A DNA stretch of 64,000 bases, from positions 310,001 to 374,000 of the forward strand of contig NZ_WTYH01000001.1 in NCBI RefSeq assembly GCF_009827335.1, written 5' to 3'. The notes beneath the pieces are model-generated. The model ran no database searches. It saw only the letters and a program-made list of their open reading frames with translations, and had not been told where the DNA came from. Source of the DNA: Aurantiacibacter arachoides (GTDB lineage Bacteria; Pseudomonadota; Alphaproteobacteria; Sphingomonadales; Sphingomonadaceae). Made by a program: the position numbers and the translations under genes. This document shows positions 8,058 through 16,655 of this stretch, one piece after another (positions within the stretch are counted from its first letter, which is position 1; each line of letters begins with the position of its first letter).

Positions 8058-10160
8058 CCGCGCTCCCACGCTGGCATTCAGCGGCGTGCCCGGCTGGATG
8101 TTGTTGTCGCCGTGGGCGCTGGCGTAATAAATCTCGTCGAACAGGTTCTCCACGTTGACCTGCAAGGACAGGGTCTCGGTCGCCTCGAAATAGACCGCCG
8201 CATCGACGCGGGTATAGGCGGGCAGGACCACGGCGTTGGAATTGCTGGCGAACTGGCGCGACTGGTGGATCACCCCGCCGCCCAGGCCGATGCGATCGGT
8301 CAGGTCATACCGCGCCCAGGCCGCCACGCTGTGTTCGGGCACCTGCTGCAATGTGCGGCCGGCGGGCCCGGCGGTGCTGTCCTCGGTGATTTCGCCATCG
8401 AGGTAGGTGTAGCCCAGGTTCAGCGAAAGGCCGTCCACCGGCTCTCCGGCGAGGCCGAGTTCGAACCCCTCCACCCGGCTCTCGCCATCAAGCAGGGTCA
8501 GGCCGGTGGCAGCGTCGATCGAGGTGGTGTTGGAACGGGTGAGGCGGAACGCCGCGCCGGTTACCAGCAGCTGCGGATGCGGCGCCCACTTGATGCCTGC
8601 CTCGAGGTTCTCGAACTGCTCGGGATCGAGCGACTGGCCGAGCGCGTCCAGCGTGGTGAACTGGTCACCCGACTGCGGCAGGAAACTTTCCGAATAGCTG
8701 GCGTAGAGCGAGAGATTGTCCTGCGGCTTCAGGATAACGCCGAACCGCGGGCTGATCTCCTCGTCCACCCGCGCCCCGTCGAAACCGGTGACGAGATCGG
8801 TGCTTTCGAGATCGAACCGGTCGAACCGCAGGCCCGCCACCAGTTGCACGATGCCGAGGTCCACCTGTTCCTGCACGTAGGCCGAGAACGTCGTCAGGTC
8901 CGACGTGCTGGCGCGCTGCGGTACGAGGGTAAAGGCGGGCACGGCAATGGTATCGGCCAGCGGCACGGTGAAGCTGGTGCTCGCCCCGTTGTTGAAGCGC
9001 GCTTGGTTGCGCGTGGCATCGGTATCGGCAGAGGTGAACTCCACGCCCACAAGCAGCGTGTGCCCGATCCCGCCGGTCTCGAACTCGCCCACCAGGTTGG
9101 CCTGGCCGATCAGGTTCTGACGGTCGGTCGTGCTGTCGTAGCCGGACAGTGTCACGGTGGTGCCGTTGGTGCTGCCGGGCACCACGTTGCCGTAATACTT
9201 GTCGTAGTCGGCGAACTGGAAACTGGCGTTTGCGCTCCACCCTTCGGAAAGGCGATGCTCGATCCGGGTGCGGGCGATGTGCGCCTGCACGGTCGCATCG
9301 TTGAAGTCCGCGTCGCCGAAGAACGTCTCGTCATAGCCCGTCAGCGGCCGGCCGTTCAGCGAAGGCAGTCCGCGATCGGTAACGCGCCGGTCGTCGTCGT
9401 AGGTGTAGGTGGCGTAAAGCCGGGTGTCCGGGCCGAGCTGGGCGGTCAGCGTGGGGGTCAGGCCGAAAAAGCGACCGTCGTAGAAATCGCGATGGTTGTC
9501 GAACGTCTCGTACGTGCCGTTGAGGCGCAGGGCGAGGCTCTCGCCAGCGGGCAGGTTGACGTCGCCGGTAAATGCCAGGGCGCCGAAGGTGTCGACCTGG
9601 GCGGAGGCGCCGATCAGCGGCATGGCGAAGATCGCGACCTTGCCCACCCGGTTGATCGCCCCGCCGCCGGCACCGCGCCCGAAGATCAGCGCGTTGGCGC
9701 CTTTCAGCACCTCCACCCGTTCGATGTTGTAGAGCGGGCGGAAATACTGCGCATCGTCGCGCAGGCCATCGAGGTAGAAGTCGGCGGTGGTCTCCTGTCC
9801 GCGAATGAACACCTCGTCACGCTGGCCTTCGCCCGTTTCCATGCTGATGCCCGGCACGAAGCGCAGCGCGTCGCCCAGCTGGGTGACTGACTGGTCCTCC
9901 AGCTGATCGGCGGTGATGACGGTAACGGCCTGGGGCACGTCGATCAGCGGGGTGGGCGTGCGCATGGCCGTGCTGCCATCGCTTGCGATATAACTTTCCC
10001 GCTCTCCGGTAACGACGATGTCCGCGCCGAGATAGTCGCGCTGGGGGCCGGGGTCATCGCCGGCATGAGCGGTCACGGGCAGCGCGGCGACGGGCAGCGC
10101 GGCAAAGCCGGCGAGCAGGGCGAAACGGAAGGTGGCAGCCGACAAACGAAATTCCCTCAT
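8046..10160 (-). CDS. TonB-dependent siderophore receptor
   Basis: This 704-residue outer-membrane receptor has a signal peptide ending near PVTAHA and a TonB-box-like DIVVTGE near residue 48. A plug domain follows with the siderophore-receptor signatures PQAVTVITADQL, FIRGQETTADFYLDG and IERVEVLKGANALIFGRG. A 22-strand barrel then ends in a terminal Phe (GARLRF), as expected for Bam recognition. It probably takes up a ferric siderophore by TonB/ExbBD energy. A strong Fur-like palindrome lies 36-60 bp upstream of its start, supporting iron repression. No siderophore biosynthesis genes are adjacent. Confidence 0.92.
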   Translation of the reverse strand: MREFRLSAATFRFALLAGFAALPVAALPVTAHAGDDPGPQRDYLGADIVVTGERESYIASDGSTAMRTPTPLIDVPQAVTVITADQLEDQSVTQLGDALRFVPGISMETGEGQRDEVFIRGQETTADFYLDGLRDDAQYFRPLYNIERVEVLKGANALIFGRGAGGGAINRVGKVAIFAMPLIGASAQVDTFGALAFTGDVNLPAGESLALRLNGTYETFDNHRDFYDGRFFGLTPTLTAQLGPDTRLYATYTYDDDRRVTDRGLPSLNGRPLTGYDETFFGDADFNDATVQAHIARTRIEHRLSEGWSANASFQFADYDKYYGNVVPGSTNGTTVTLSGYDSTTDRQNLIGQANLVGEFETGGIGHTLLVGVEFTSADTDATRNQARFNNGASTSFTVPLADTIAVPAFTLVPQRASTSDLTTFSAYVQEQVDLGIVQLVAGLRFDRFDLESTDLVTGFDGARVDEEISPRFGVILKPQDNLSLYASYSESFLPQSGDQFTTLDALGQSLDPEQFENLEAGIKWAPHPQLLVTGAAFRLTRSNTTSIDAATGLTLLDGESRVEGFELGLAGEPVDGLSLNLGYTYLDGEITEDSTAGPAGRTLQQVPEHSVAAWARYDLTDRIGLGGGVIHQSRQFASNSNAVVLPAYTRVDAAVYFEATETLSLQVNVENLFDEIYYASAHGDNNIQPGTPLNASVGARLRF

Positions 10161-10195
10161 GATTCTTATTGCGATTGATTTGCAACAACGCCTCT

Positions 10196-10220
10196 ATTGC
10201 GAATGATTTTCATTGGCAAT
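10196..10220. promoter_or_regulatory. Fur-like operator upstream of the TonB receptor
   Basis: The core at 10202-10214 reads AATGATTTTCATT, one mismatch from the Fur core AATGATAATCATT. It is extended on both sides by ATTGC/GCAAT arms into a 25-bp near-perfect palindrome. It sits 36-60 bp upstream of the receptor start on the minus strand and about 75 bp upstream of arsC, so it could influence either. A Fur or Irr role is inferred from the match and the receptor's function. Confidence 0.7.
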
Positions 10221-10291
10221 ACGAAAAATGTGCGCTTGGCGCGGAATTTCGGGTGGGCTAGGAAAGCGCCCTGCAACCGAGGATCACGGCG

Positions 10292-10636
10292 ATGAAGGCG
10301 ACCATCTGGCACAACCCCGCTTGCGGCACGTCACGCAAGACCCTGGCGATCCTGCAGGCGCGGGATGGCGTGGAGGTCGAGGTGATCGAATACCTCAAGC
10401 AGCCTCCTTCAGCGCAAAAGCTCGCCCAGCTTTATGCCGATGCGGGGATGACGCCTGCCGAAGGTCTGCGCACCCGCGGCACCGATGCCATCGCGCGCGG
10501 CCTTGCCGATGCCGATGCCGAAACCGTGCTGGCGGCGATGGTCGCCGATCCTGTCCTGATCGAACGGCCGCTGGTCGAAACCGATCGGGGCGTGCGCCTG
10601 TGCCGGCCACAGGAGCGGGTCGAGGAAATCCTCTAG
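10292..10636 (+). CDS. arsC: Arsenate reductase, glutaredoxin-coupled ArsC type
   Basis: This 114-residue thioredoxin-fold protein has the ArsC signature HNPACGTSRKTL with the catalytic Cys at position 11. Arginines that hold the arsenate sit in GLRTRG (R60), IERPL (R92) and near R102-R105. Length fits the short ArsC/YffB-like group; E. coli ArsC is about 141 residues. ArsC reduces arsenate to arsenite with glutathione and glutaredoxin. There is no arsenite exporter or ArsR regulator nearby, so a detoxification operon is not evident here. Some short members of this family have no proven arsenate activity. Confidence 0.85.
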   Translation: MKATIWHNPACGTSRKTLAILQARDGVEVEVIEYLKQPPSAQKLAQLYADAGMTPAEGLRTRGTDAIARGLADADAETVLAAMVADPVLIERPLVETDRGVRLCRPQERVEEIL

Positions 10637-10756
10637 GCCCGCCCGTCCCCGCCCACGATCCCCCCTGTCCCTTGGTCTGCCATCCGTCGCGTCGTGCTTG
10701 CAATGGCGCACGAGGGATGCAAGGCCGGGCAGTCCGATTAAGAGGTATTACACGTA

Positions 10757-11437
10757 ATGAACGGTCACGAGGTCGCGCAACAGCGCCGCGAGGGGTTGCG
10801 CAGCCGCATGATGCGCGCGCTTGGCCCGGCGGGCGTTTTCTTCAAGGGCTTCGTGGAAGAGCCGCGCATGGTCGGCTCGGTGATCCCGTCAAGCCGTTTC
10901 ACCATCGATGCCATGCTCGAACCTGTCGACTGGCAGCGCTGCAAGCTGTTCGTGGAATACGGCCCGGGCGTGGGCACGTTCTGCCAGCCCGTGCTCGACC
11001 GCCTGCCGCGCGCCAGGGGCGAGGAACGCGGGGGCGAGATGCTGGTGATCGACACCAACCCGCTGTTTATCGACTATCTCAAGCGTACCATATCGGACAG
11101 CCGCTTCCACGCCGTGCTCGGCAGCGCGGAAAACGTGGAGGAGATCGTCCGGATGATCGGCCACGACAAGGCGGACTACGTGTTGTCGGGCCTGCCGTTC
11201 TCGACCCTGCCCGAAGGCGTGGGCCCGCGCATCGTGGAGGCCACGTCGCGCATCATCCGTGCAGGCGGTGCTTTCATGACCTACCAGTTCAAGGCCGAGG
11301 CGCGCGAACTGACGGCGCGGTTCTTCCCGCGCGTGACCACGGGCTTCGTCTGGCGCAACATTCCGCCGTGCGTCCTGGCTTGGGGTTGGCAGGACGAAAC
11401 GACCGCGACCACGCCGGCGGCTGTCCCAGCAGTCTAG
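10757..11437 (+). CDS. SAM-dependent methyltransferase, phospholipid N-methyltransferase (PmtA)-like
   Basis: This 226-residue class I methyltransferase has the PmtA-type N-terminal block GFVEEPRMVGSVIPSSR (32-48), the SAM loop EYGPGVGTF (67-75) and an acidic end of strand 2 (VIDTNP). The block SGLPFSTLP matches the rRNA-dimethylase-like motif IV of this family. PmtA enzymes methylate phosphatidylethanolamine toward phosphatidylcholine at the inner membrane; related OlsG acts on ornithine lipids. The exact lipid is not determined. An AGAGG ribosome site lies upstream of the ATG at 10757. It is a single gene, convergent with the membrane protein ending at 11459. Confidence 0.78.
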   Translation: MNGHEVAQQRREGLRSRMMRALGPAGVFFKGFVEEPRMVGSVIPSSRFTIDAMLEPVDWQRCKLFVEYGPGVGTFCQPVLDRLPRARGEERGGEMLVIDTNPLFIDYLKRTISDSRFHAVLGSAENVEEIVRMIGHDKADYVLSGLPFSTLPEGVGPRIVEATSRIIRAGGAFMTYQFKAEARELTARFFPRVTTGFVWRNIPPCVLAWGWQDETTATTPAAVPAV

Positions 11438-11458
11438 CGGTCGCGGTCGCCTGACAAC

Positions 11459-12307
11459 CTAGTCGAACGTTTCGCGCACCGCCGGGGCAGAGCCGCCCGA
11501 AAGCTGGCGATGCACGGCGGCCAGCACGCCCAGCATCACCACGATCAGCGCCATCTGGATCAGCGATCCGCCGATGGCAGAAGCGAAAAGCCCCGCCTCG
11601 TCACCAGCCAGCGAGAAGATCGACAGCACCATGCTCGCCACCGCGAAGATCACGAGCGCCACGAGCACCAGCAGGAAATAGAAGAAGAACAACCGCAGCG
11701 AATTGCCCTTGGTAAGCTGCCAGCTGCGAATGATGGCGCGCAGCGGGTTCATCACCTTTTCGATGGCGATCACCGGCGAGACGAGCGAGAACTTGACGTA
11801 GAGATAGAGCGCCATGACCAGCGCGACCAGCCCCAGCAGCACGGCCAGCGCGGGGTTGATCGCCGCTCCGATGCCGACCAGCAGCCCGCCCACCAGCACG
11901 ATGATCACGGTCACCAGCACCTGCGCCGCGATGTAGGGCACCAGCGCCCTTGCCCCGAAGCCCAGCGCCTGGCCCACGGTGGGCCGCGCGGCGTCGGTCA
12001 GCAGGGCCAGCAGCCCGATCATGCCCATGGCCTGCAACAGTGCGATAAGGGCGAATACCCACCAGATGCTGGCATAGTATCCGCTCAGCGCCGCCATGAA
12101 GGCGTCCATGTTCTCGGCAAGGTCGGGGGAGGAAGCCATCGCGTCGAGTTCGGCGGGTTGCGGCATCGCGACCGCGGCAATGGCGTTGGGCAGGAAGAAG
12201 AACACCCCCGCCACGATCAGCACGACGCGAAGGTTCGCCCGCAGCAGGGCAACCGCATCGTTCCATGCCAGCCCCATGTCCAGTGCCGCTGTTCGCTCGT
12301 TCGCCAT
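11459..12307 (-). CDS. Polytopic membrane protein, glycerophosphodiesterase membrane-domain-like
   Basis: This 282-residue protein has about six hydrophobic segments, with helices around residues 27-45, 80-105, 120-150, 155-180, 205-240 and 245-270. The block [19 protein letters not shown] followed by LTKGN is typical of the glycerophosphoryl-diester-phosphodiesterase membrane domain and YciC-like proteins, where Pro-Ile-x-Val-Glu and a Ser-x-x-Leu pattern recur. No catalytic domain is attached. The ATG at 12307 was preferred over longer readings that enter the divergent lipB promoter region. Function unknown. Confidence 0.75.
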   Translation of the reverse strand: MANERTAALDMGLAWNDAVALLRANLRVVLIVAGVFFFLPNAIAAVAMPQPAELDAMASSPDLAENMDAFMAALSGYYASIWWVFALIALLQAMGMIGLLALLTDAARPTVGQALGFGARALVPYIAAQVLVTVIIVLVGGLLVGIGAAINPALAVLLGLVALVMALYLYVKFSLVSPVIAIEKVMNPLRAIIRSWQLTKGNSLRLFFFYFLLVLVALVIFAVASMVLSIFSLAGDEAGLFASAIGGSLIQMALIVVMLGVLAAVHRQLSGGSAPAVRETFD

Positions 12308-12383
12308 GCTGTTCCCGCCCCTAGAATTCGTCTGGCCTCTTGATAACCGGCGCAAGGCTCGCCACGCAACCCCGCGAGACACC

Positions 12384-13079
12384 ATGACCGACAGCAATCT
12401 TTCCGAAACCCCCGCGCAGTTGCCCCTGGGCATCGAATGGCGCCGCTCCTCGGGGCTGGTCGATTACCGTGGCGCGCTGGCCGAGCAGGAGCAGCGCAAC
12501 CGCGCCATCGCGGCGGGCGAGGCGGACGAACTGGTCTGGCTGCTGGAGCATCCACCGGTCTATACCGCCGGGACCAGCGCCGATCCCGCCGAACTGGTCG
12601 ACCCGCGGTTCGACGTGGTGGAGAGCGGGCGGGGCGGGCGCTACACCTACCACGGACCGGGCCAACGGGTGACCTATGTCCTGCTCGACCTGGCACGCCG
12701 CAACCGCGACGTGCGCCGCTTCGTCCATGCGATGGAAGCCTGGGTCATCGCCACCCTGGCCGACTTCGGGATCGCGGCCTTTGCGGTTCCCGACCGGATC
12801 GGCATCTGGACCCGCGACACAAGCGGTGCGGAAGCCAAGATAGGGGCCATCGGCGTGCGCGTGCGCCGCTGGGTCACCATGCACGGATTTTCCGTAAACC
12901 TGGCACCCGATCTCGCGCATTTCGGAGGCATCGTGCCCTGCGGCATTGCCGATTATGGCGTGACCAGCCTGGCCGCGCTGGGATTGGAGGTTGCGCCCGG
13001 CGATTGGGATAGGGCATTGCTCGCCCGCGCGGCCGACTTTCTCGCCGCGCTCGACGATCCCGAAAGGCCCGCTGCATGA
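12384..13079 (+). CDS. lipB: Octanoyl-[acyl-carrier-protein]--protein octanoyltransferase
   Basis: LipB moves octanoate from ACP to lipoyl domains, the first step of lipoate assembly in the cytoplasm. The 231-residue protein has the family blocks [12 protein letters not shown] (83-94), [18 protein letters not shown] (151-168) with catalytic K152, and GGIVPCGI with nucleophile C186. Length and all key residues are normal. The ATG at 12384 follows a short gap from the divergent membrane protein. The stop overlaps the following lipoprotein start as ATGA, so the two are co-translated. The lipA synthase gene is not in this window. Confidence 0.95.
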   Translation: MTDSNLSETPAQLPLGIEWRRSSGLVDYRGALAEQEQRNRAIAAGEADELVWLLEHPPVYTAGTSADPAELVDPRFDVVESGRGGRYTYHGPGQRVTYVLLDLARRNRDVRRFVHAMEAWVIATLADFGIAAFAVPDRIGIWTRDTSGAEAKIGAIGVRVRRWVTMHGFSVNLAPDLAHFGGIVPCGIADYGVTSLAALGLEVAPGDWDRALLARAADFLAALDDPERPAA

Positions 13080-13414
13080 TGTCCCGCCCGCTTGTCCTGA
13101 CCGCACTGTTGCTGCTCGCCGCCTGCGGGGACGATGCGCCAGCCACGGATGAGGGCGGGCGCGAGGCGAGCGGCGAGGTGCTGGAAGGGTCGATCAGCGA
13201 CGCCATGCTGCCGATCGAGGATGTTCGCTCGCAGCCGCCGCTGGCCGGGGGTTCAGAGGACGGAGACGGCGAGACTGATAGCGACGCTGACGCGCCGGCA
13301 TCGGCTGCCAGCGCCAGTTCCCGATCATCTGCGCAGGAGCCCGTCCAGGAACCCGCGGAAACGCCCGCCGAAGAGCCAGCCGAAGCGCCGGCAGAGCCTG
13401 CCGCCGAGGACTAG
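13076..13414 (+). CDS. Small lipoprotein with acidic, Ala/Pro/Glu-rich tail
   Basis: This 112-residue protein has a lipoprotein signal peptide ending in the lipobox LLAAC (Cys at about 17), so it should be anchored to a membrane by N-terminal acylation. The rest is highly acidic and low in complexity, with repeated EPAE/APAE units near the C-terminus, and is probably disordered. No domain is recognised. Its ATG overlaps the lipB stop by 4 nt. The repeats and lack of hydrophobic core suggest a periplasmic spacer-like protein rather than an enzyme. Confidence 0.75.
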   Translation: MMSRPLVLTALLLLAACGDDAPATDEGGREASGEVLEGSISDAMLPIEDVRSQPPLAGGSEDGDGETDSDADAPASAASASSRSSAQEPVQEPAETPAEEPAEAPAEPAAED

Positions 13415-13417
13415 GGG

Positions 13418-14308
13418 TCAGCCCGCGCGGGCAAGCAGTTTCTGCGCCTGCACCAGATGCGGCTGGTCGATCATCCGCCCGTCGAGCTGCAGGGCGCCCG
13501 CACCGGGGTTCTGGGCGAACAGGTCGACGATGGCGCGGGCCTCCGCCAGTTCCTCCGCCCCCGGCGTAAATGCCGCGTTGATGGGCGCGACCTGCGATGG
13601 GTGGATGGCCAGCATCCCGGCAAATCCATCCTGATAGGCATCGCGGGCCACGCGCTGCAGCCCGGTCATGTCGCGAAAGTCGGCGTGCAGGGTGTCGATC
13701 GCGGCAACGCCTGCGGCGTGGGCGGTGAGCAGTACCTGCGCGCGCACCATCCGGAAGGCGTCGGTCCACCGGCCGTCGGCATCGCGCTTGCGGGTGGCAC
13801 CGATGGCGGCGGAAAGATCCTCCGCCCCCCAGGTCAGCCCCGCGAGGCGCGGCATCTCGACATCGCCGGTGCCGTAGGCGGGGATGGTGATGGCGGCGCG
13901 CGGCGTTTCGCTCACCAGCGGGAGCAACTGCGTGGTGCCGGGTGCCACGCCGTTTCGCGGTTCGAGTTCGTAGAGCATCTCCACCAGCCGCCGCATCTGG
14001 TCCGGTCCGGTGGCCTTGGGCACCATCAGCCCGGCAGGCTTGCCCGGCATCACCGCTTCCACGTCCCGGTGCCACAGCGACGTGTCGAGCGGATTGATGC
14101 GCACCCAGTATTGCGGTGCGCCCTCCGCCGGATCGGCGGCGCGGACCTGTTCCAGCCAATGGCGCGTCATGTCCCGCGCGGCGGCCTTCGCCTCTGGCGC
14201 GACGGCATCCTCCAGGTCGATGATGATGACATCGGCACCGAGCCCGGGCGCCTTGCCGAGCTTCTTCTCGCTGTCTCCGGGCACGAACATCCACGACCTG
14301 ATCGGCAA
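13418..14308 (-). CDS. CoA ester lyase (HpcH/HpaI, CitE-like)
   Basis: This 296-residue TIM-barrel lyase belongs to the CitE-like group that includes malyl-, mesaconyl- and citramalyl-CoA lyases. The N-terminal SWMFVPGDSEKKL is typical. The acidic motif DLEDAV (31-36), the Arg in VRINPLDTS and GAEDLSAAIG, which holds the Mg2+, are all visible. It would cleave or hydrolyse a beta-hydroxyacyl-CoA. The specific CoA ester cannot be read from sequence. The gene stands alone, convergent with the lipoprotein gene 3 bp away and divergent from the DMT transporter. Confidence 0.88.
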   Translation of the reverse strand: MPIRSWMFVPGDSEKKLGKAPGLGADVIIIDLEDAVAPEAKAAARDMTRHWLEQVRAADPAEGAPQYWVRINPLDTSLWHRDVEAVMPGKPAGLMVPKATGPDQMRRLVEMLYELEPRNGVAPGTTQLLPLVSETPRAAITIPAYGTGDVEMPRLAGLTWGAEDLSAAIGATRKRDADGRWTDAFRMVRAQVLLTAHAAGVAAIDTLHADFRDMTGLQRVARDAYQDGFAGMLAIHPSQVAPINAAFTPGAEELAEARAIVDLFAQNPGAGALQLDGRMIDQPHLVQAQKLLARAG

Positions 14309-14389
14309 GCCAATTCTCCACCAGCGGCGATTTCCCGTGCGCGGCTATAGCCTTCGCCCGCGATCTGGCTAGAGGCAAGCCGCGTGGAC

Positions 14390-15283
14390 ATGACACCTTC
14401 CCGGATTCGCGATCGCGCGTTGCCCATGGCCGCTTTGGTCGGCGGCAACGTCGCGCTGGCGCTGGGTCCGTGGATGGTGCGTCTGTCGGATACCGGTCCG
14501 GTGGCGGCGGGGTTCTGGCGCGTGGCGCTGGCGCTGCCCTTCCTGGCGCTACTCGCCCTCGCGAACGGCCAGCGGCTGACCGGCGTGGGCCGGCGCACCT
14601 TGCTGGCGGTGTTGCTGGGCGGCGCCCTGTTCGGCTTCGATATTGCCAGCTGGCACATCGGCATCGGTCAGACGCGGCTCGCCAATTCCGTGCTGTTCGG
14701 CAATTCGGGCAGCCTGATCCTGATGGTCTGGGGCTTTGTCGCCCTGCGGGCCTTGCCGACCGGGCGCGAATGGCCCGCGATCATCGCCGCGGTTGCGGGA
14801 AGCGCGATCCTGCTGGGGCGCTCGCTTGAGATCGACCATGCTAACTTCGTGGGCGACCTGTTCTGCCTGCTGGCGGGCGTGTTGTATGCGGGCTACCTGC
14901 TGATCCTGCAGGACGCCCGCCAGCGGCTCGGCAGCTGGAGCCTGCTGACGCTGTCGGGCCTGACCAGCGCCGCAGTGCTGCTCGGCACGTCGCTCGCGCT
15001 GGGCGAACGTATTATGCCGACCGACTGGACCCCGTTGATCACGCTCGCCTTCCTCAGCCAGATCGTCGGGCAGGGATTGCTGGTCTATGCCCTGCGCCAC
15101 TTCCCCCCGCTCGTGATCGGTATCGCGCTGCTGACCCAGCCGGCGGTTGCGGCGGTGGTCGGCTGGTGGGTGTTCGGGGAGGTATTGGTGCCGCTCGACT
15201 ACGTCGGCGTTGCGATGGTGGGCAGCGCGCTGGTGCTGGCCCGCATCGTCACGCCGCCGGTGACCCCGCGCGTACGTCCATAG
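14390..15283 (+). CDS. DMT-superfamily (EamA) transporter
   Basis: This 297-residue protein has ten predicted membrane helices arranged as two EamA repeats, the usual size for drug/metabolite exporters. A conserved Trp-rich stretch (FDIASWHIGIGQT) and the repeat-end pattern LTQPAVAAVVGWWVFGE in the second half support the family. The substrate is unknown. I used the ATG at 14390; a GTG at 14384 is also in frame. Its last 35 bases overlap the 3' end of the convergent DUF2254 gene. Confidence 0.88.
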   Translation: MTPSRIRDRALPMAALVGGNVALALGPWMVRLSDTGPVAAGFWRVALALPFLALLALANGQRLTGVGRRTLLAVLLGGALFGFDIASWHIGIGQTRLANSVLFGNSGSLILMVWGFVALRALPTGREWPAIIAAVAGSAILLGRSLEIDHANFVGDLFCLLAGVLYAGYLLILQDARQRLGSWSLLTLSGLTSAAVLLGTSLALGERIMPTDWTPLITLAFLSQIVGQGLLVYALRHFPPLVIGIALLTQPAVAAVVGWWVFGEVLVPLDYVGVAMVGSALVLARIVTPPVTPRVRP

Positions 15284-16598
15284 AGAGCATCGCCCCGGTA
15301 AATTCGGTAAAGCGGCCTTCCAGTGTCTCGAGATCCGGACCCGACAGGGCCAGACGAGCCTGCACCACCAGCTTTTCCGCTTCCTCGCGCAGGACCTGGA
15401 TACGCCGGGGGTGCTGGATCGGCCGGGCGGCGTTTTCGATCGATTCCAGCATCACTACCGCGGCATTGGGACTGGTCGCCGCCGCGCTGCGGATGGAGCC
15501 GAAGCCGCGCTGCGCGAAGTGCGCGAAATCGTCGGGGCAGGGGGTGACGCGGCTATCCTCCGCCTCGTCGCCGGACAGGTCCTTGCGCAGGTCGCGTCGC
15601 CCGATTTCCGCCGTGGCTGCGCCCAGCCAGTGCAGCGCGGTGATGGCGGTAAAGGGGTCGTTGATCCCAGGCGACAGCGCGCGCAGGCCGATTTCCACCA
15701 GCTCGTCCATCAGGAACTGCGGGTCCTGTTCGGGCGTGCGCGTGGGGCCGAGCGTGTAGCAGCGCCGCACCGCGTCCGCGATCGCGTCCGGATCGACGCC
15801 GGACACTTTCATCAACGGCAGGTCACGGTGGACGAAGTCGCCGGTGCGTGCAGTGAGCGAGAACATCGCTTCGTGCTCCTGGGCGAGATCCTGCAGTTCC
15901 GCAAAGTCGATGAGCTGGATGTATCCCGTGTGCTGGCTCACCAGGTCCCGCCCGTCCTTCGGGCGAACTGCATCGCGCAGCGTGTCTTCGACCGGATAGG
16001 TTTCCCGGATGGCTTCGAGCAGCCTCACGCCGATACCTTCGAGCACCTTGTTGATGCGGATCGAGGAGGGGATGTGGTTGAGGAAGAAGACGAGGACACC
16101 CACGCAGAGCGCCATCAACAGGTAGGCGACCAGCAGCGACAACTGCGGGGTGAAGCCGGGCATTGCAGTGGTGGCGGCGTCGGCCAGGCTGGAGGCGGTC
16201 TCCTCCTCGGTGCGCACGCTGCGCAGCACCACCAGGGCATAGACGAAACTGCCGATGAAGGTGGCGAGGCTCAACTGGTTGCCCCGGTCCTCCATGAAAT
16301 TGGTCAGCAGGCGGGGGCCATAGTTGCCGCTGGCATAGGCGACCGCGGCGATGGTGATGGAGAACACCGTGGAGGCGACGCCGATCATGCTGGACGCCAT
16401 GACGCCCAGCATGTTCGCGGCACCGCTCGGCCGGGCGGGCACGATCCAGCGCACGTCGTTCAGCCACTCGGCAAAGCCGTTCCGGTCGAGCCAGATCATC
16501 GCCAAGGCCAGGATTGCGCCCGTGATCGAGAACAGGGCCGGCCAGAACCAGTAGTTCGCGTTCAGCCGCCCCCAGAAGTATTTTAACTCGATAAACAT
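15249..16598 (-). CDS. DUF2254 membrane protein, copy A
   Basis: This 449-residue protein has four predicted helices in its first third (about 17-37, 55-80, 105-127, 133-155), then a long soluble domain. The block MGVASTVFSITIAAVAYASGNYGPR (approximately 67-91) and ALSPGINDPFTAI in the cytoplasmic part are typical of the DUF2254 family. Family function is unknown. It is followed upstream by a second DUF2254 gene on the same strand (57 bp gap), and that one is divergent from the rhodopsin gene. The ATG at 16598 was chosen because it precedes the first helix directly. Confidence 0.88.
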   Translation of the reverse strand: MFIELKYFWGRLNANYWFWPALFSITGAILALAMIWLDRNGFAEWLNDVRWIVPARPSGAANMLGVMASSMIGVASTVFSITIAAVAYASGNYGPRLLTNFMEDRGNQLSLATFIGSFVYALVVLRSVRTEEETASSLADAATTAMPGFTPQLSLLVAYLLMALCVGVLVFFLNHIPSSIRINKVLEGIGVRLLEAIRETYPVEDTLRDAVRPKDGRDLVSQHTGYIQLIDFAELQDLAQEHEAMFSLTARTGDFVHRDLPLMKVSGVDPDAIADAVRRCYTLGPTRTPEQDPQFLMDELVEIGLRALSPGINDPFTAITALHWLGAATAEIGRRDLRKDLSGDEAEDSRVTPCPDDFAHFAQRGFGSIRSAAATSPNAAVVMLESIENAARPIQHPRRIQVLREEAEKLVVQARLALSGPDLETLEGRFTEFTGAMLSMDVRAGSPAA

Positions 16599-16655
16599 AT
16601 GTGCCCCGCCCTTCGGCGCCACAACGTGCCGCGGGCCCGGCGCGTTCCTGCGGCC

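Noticed and set aside
8112..9890. 592-codon + strand frame inside the TonB receptor
   Set aside because: Shadow of the receptor gene; no motif and no ribosome site.
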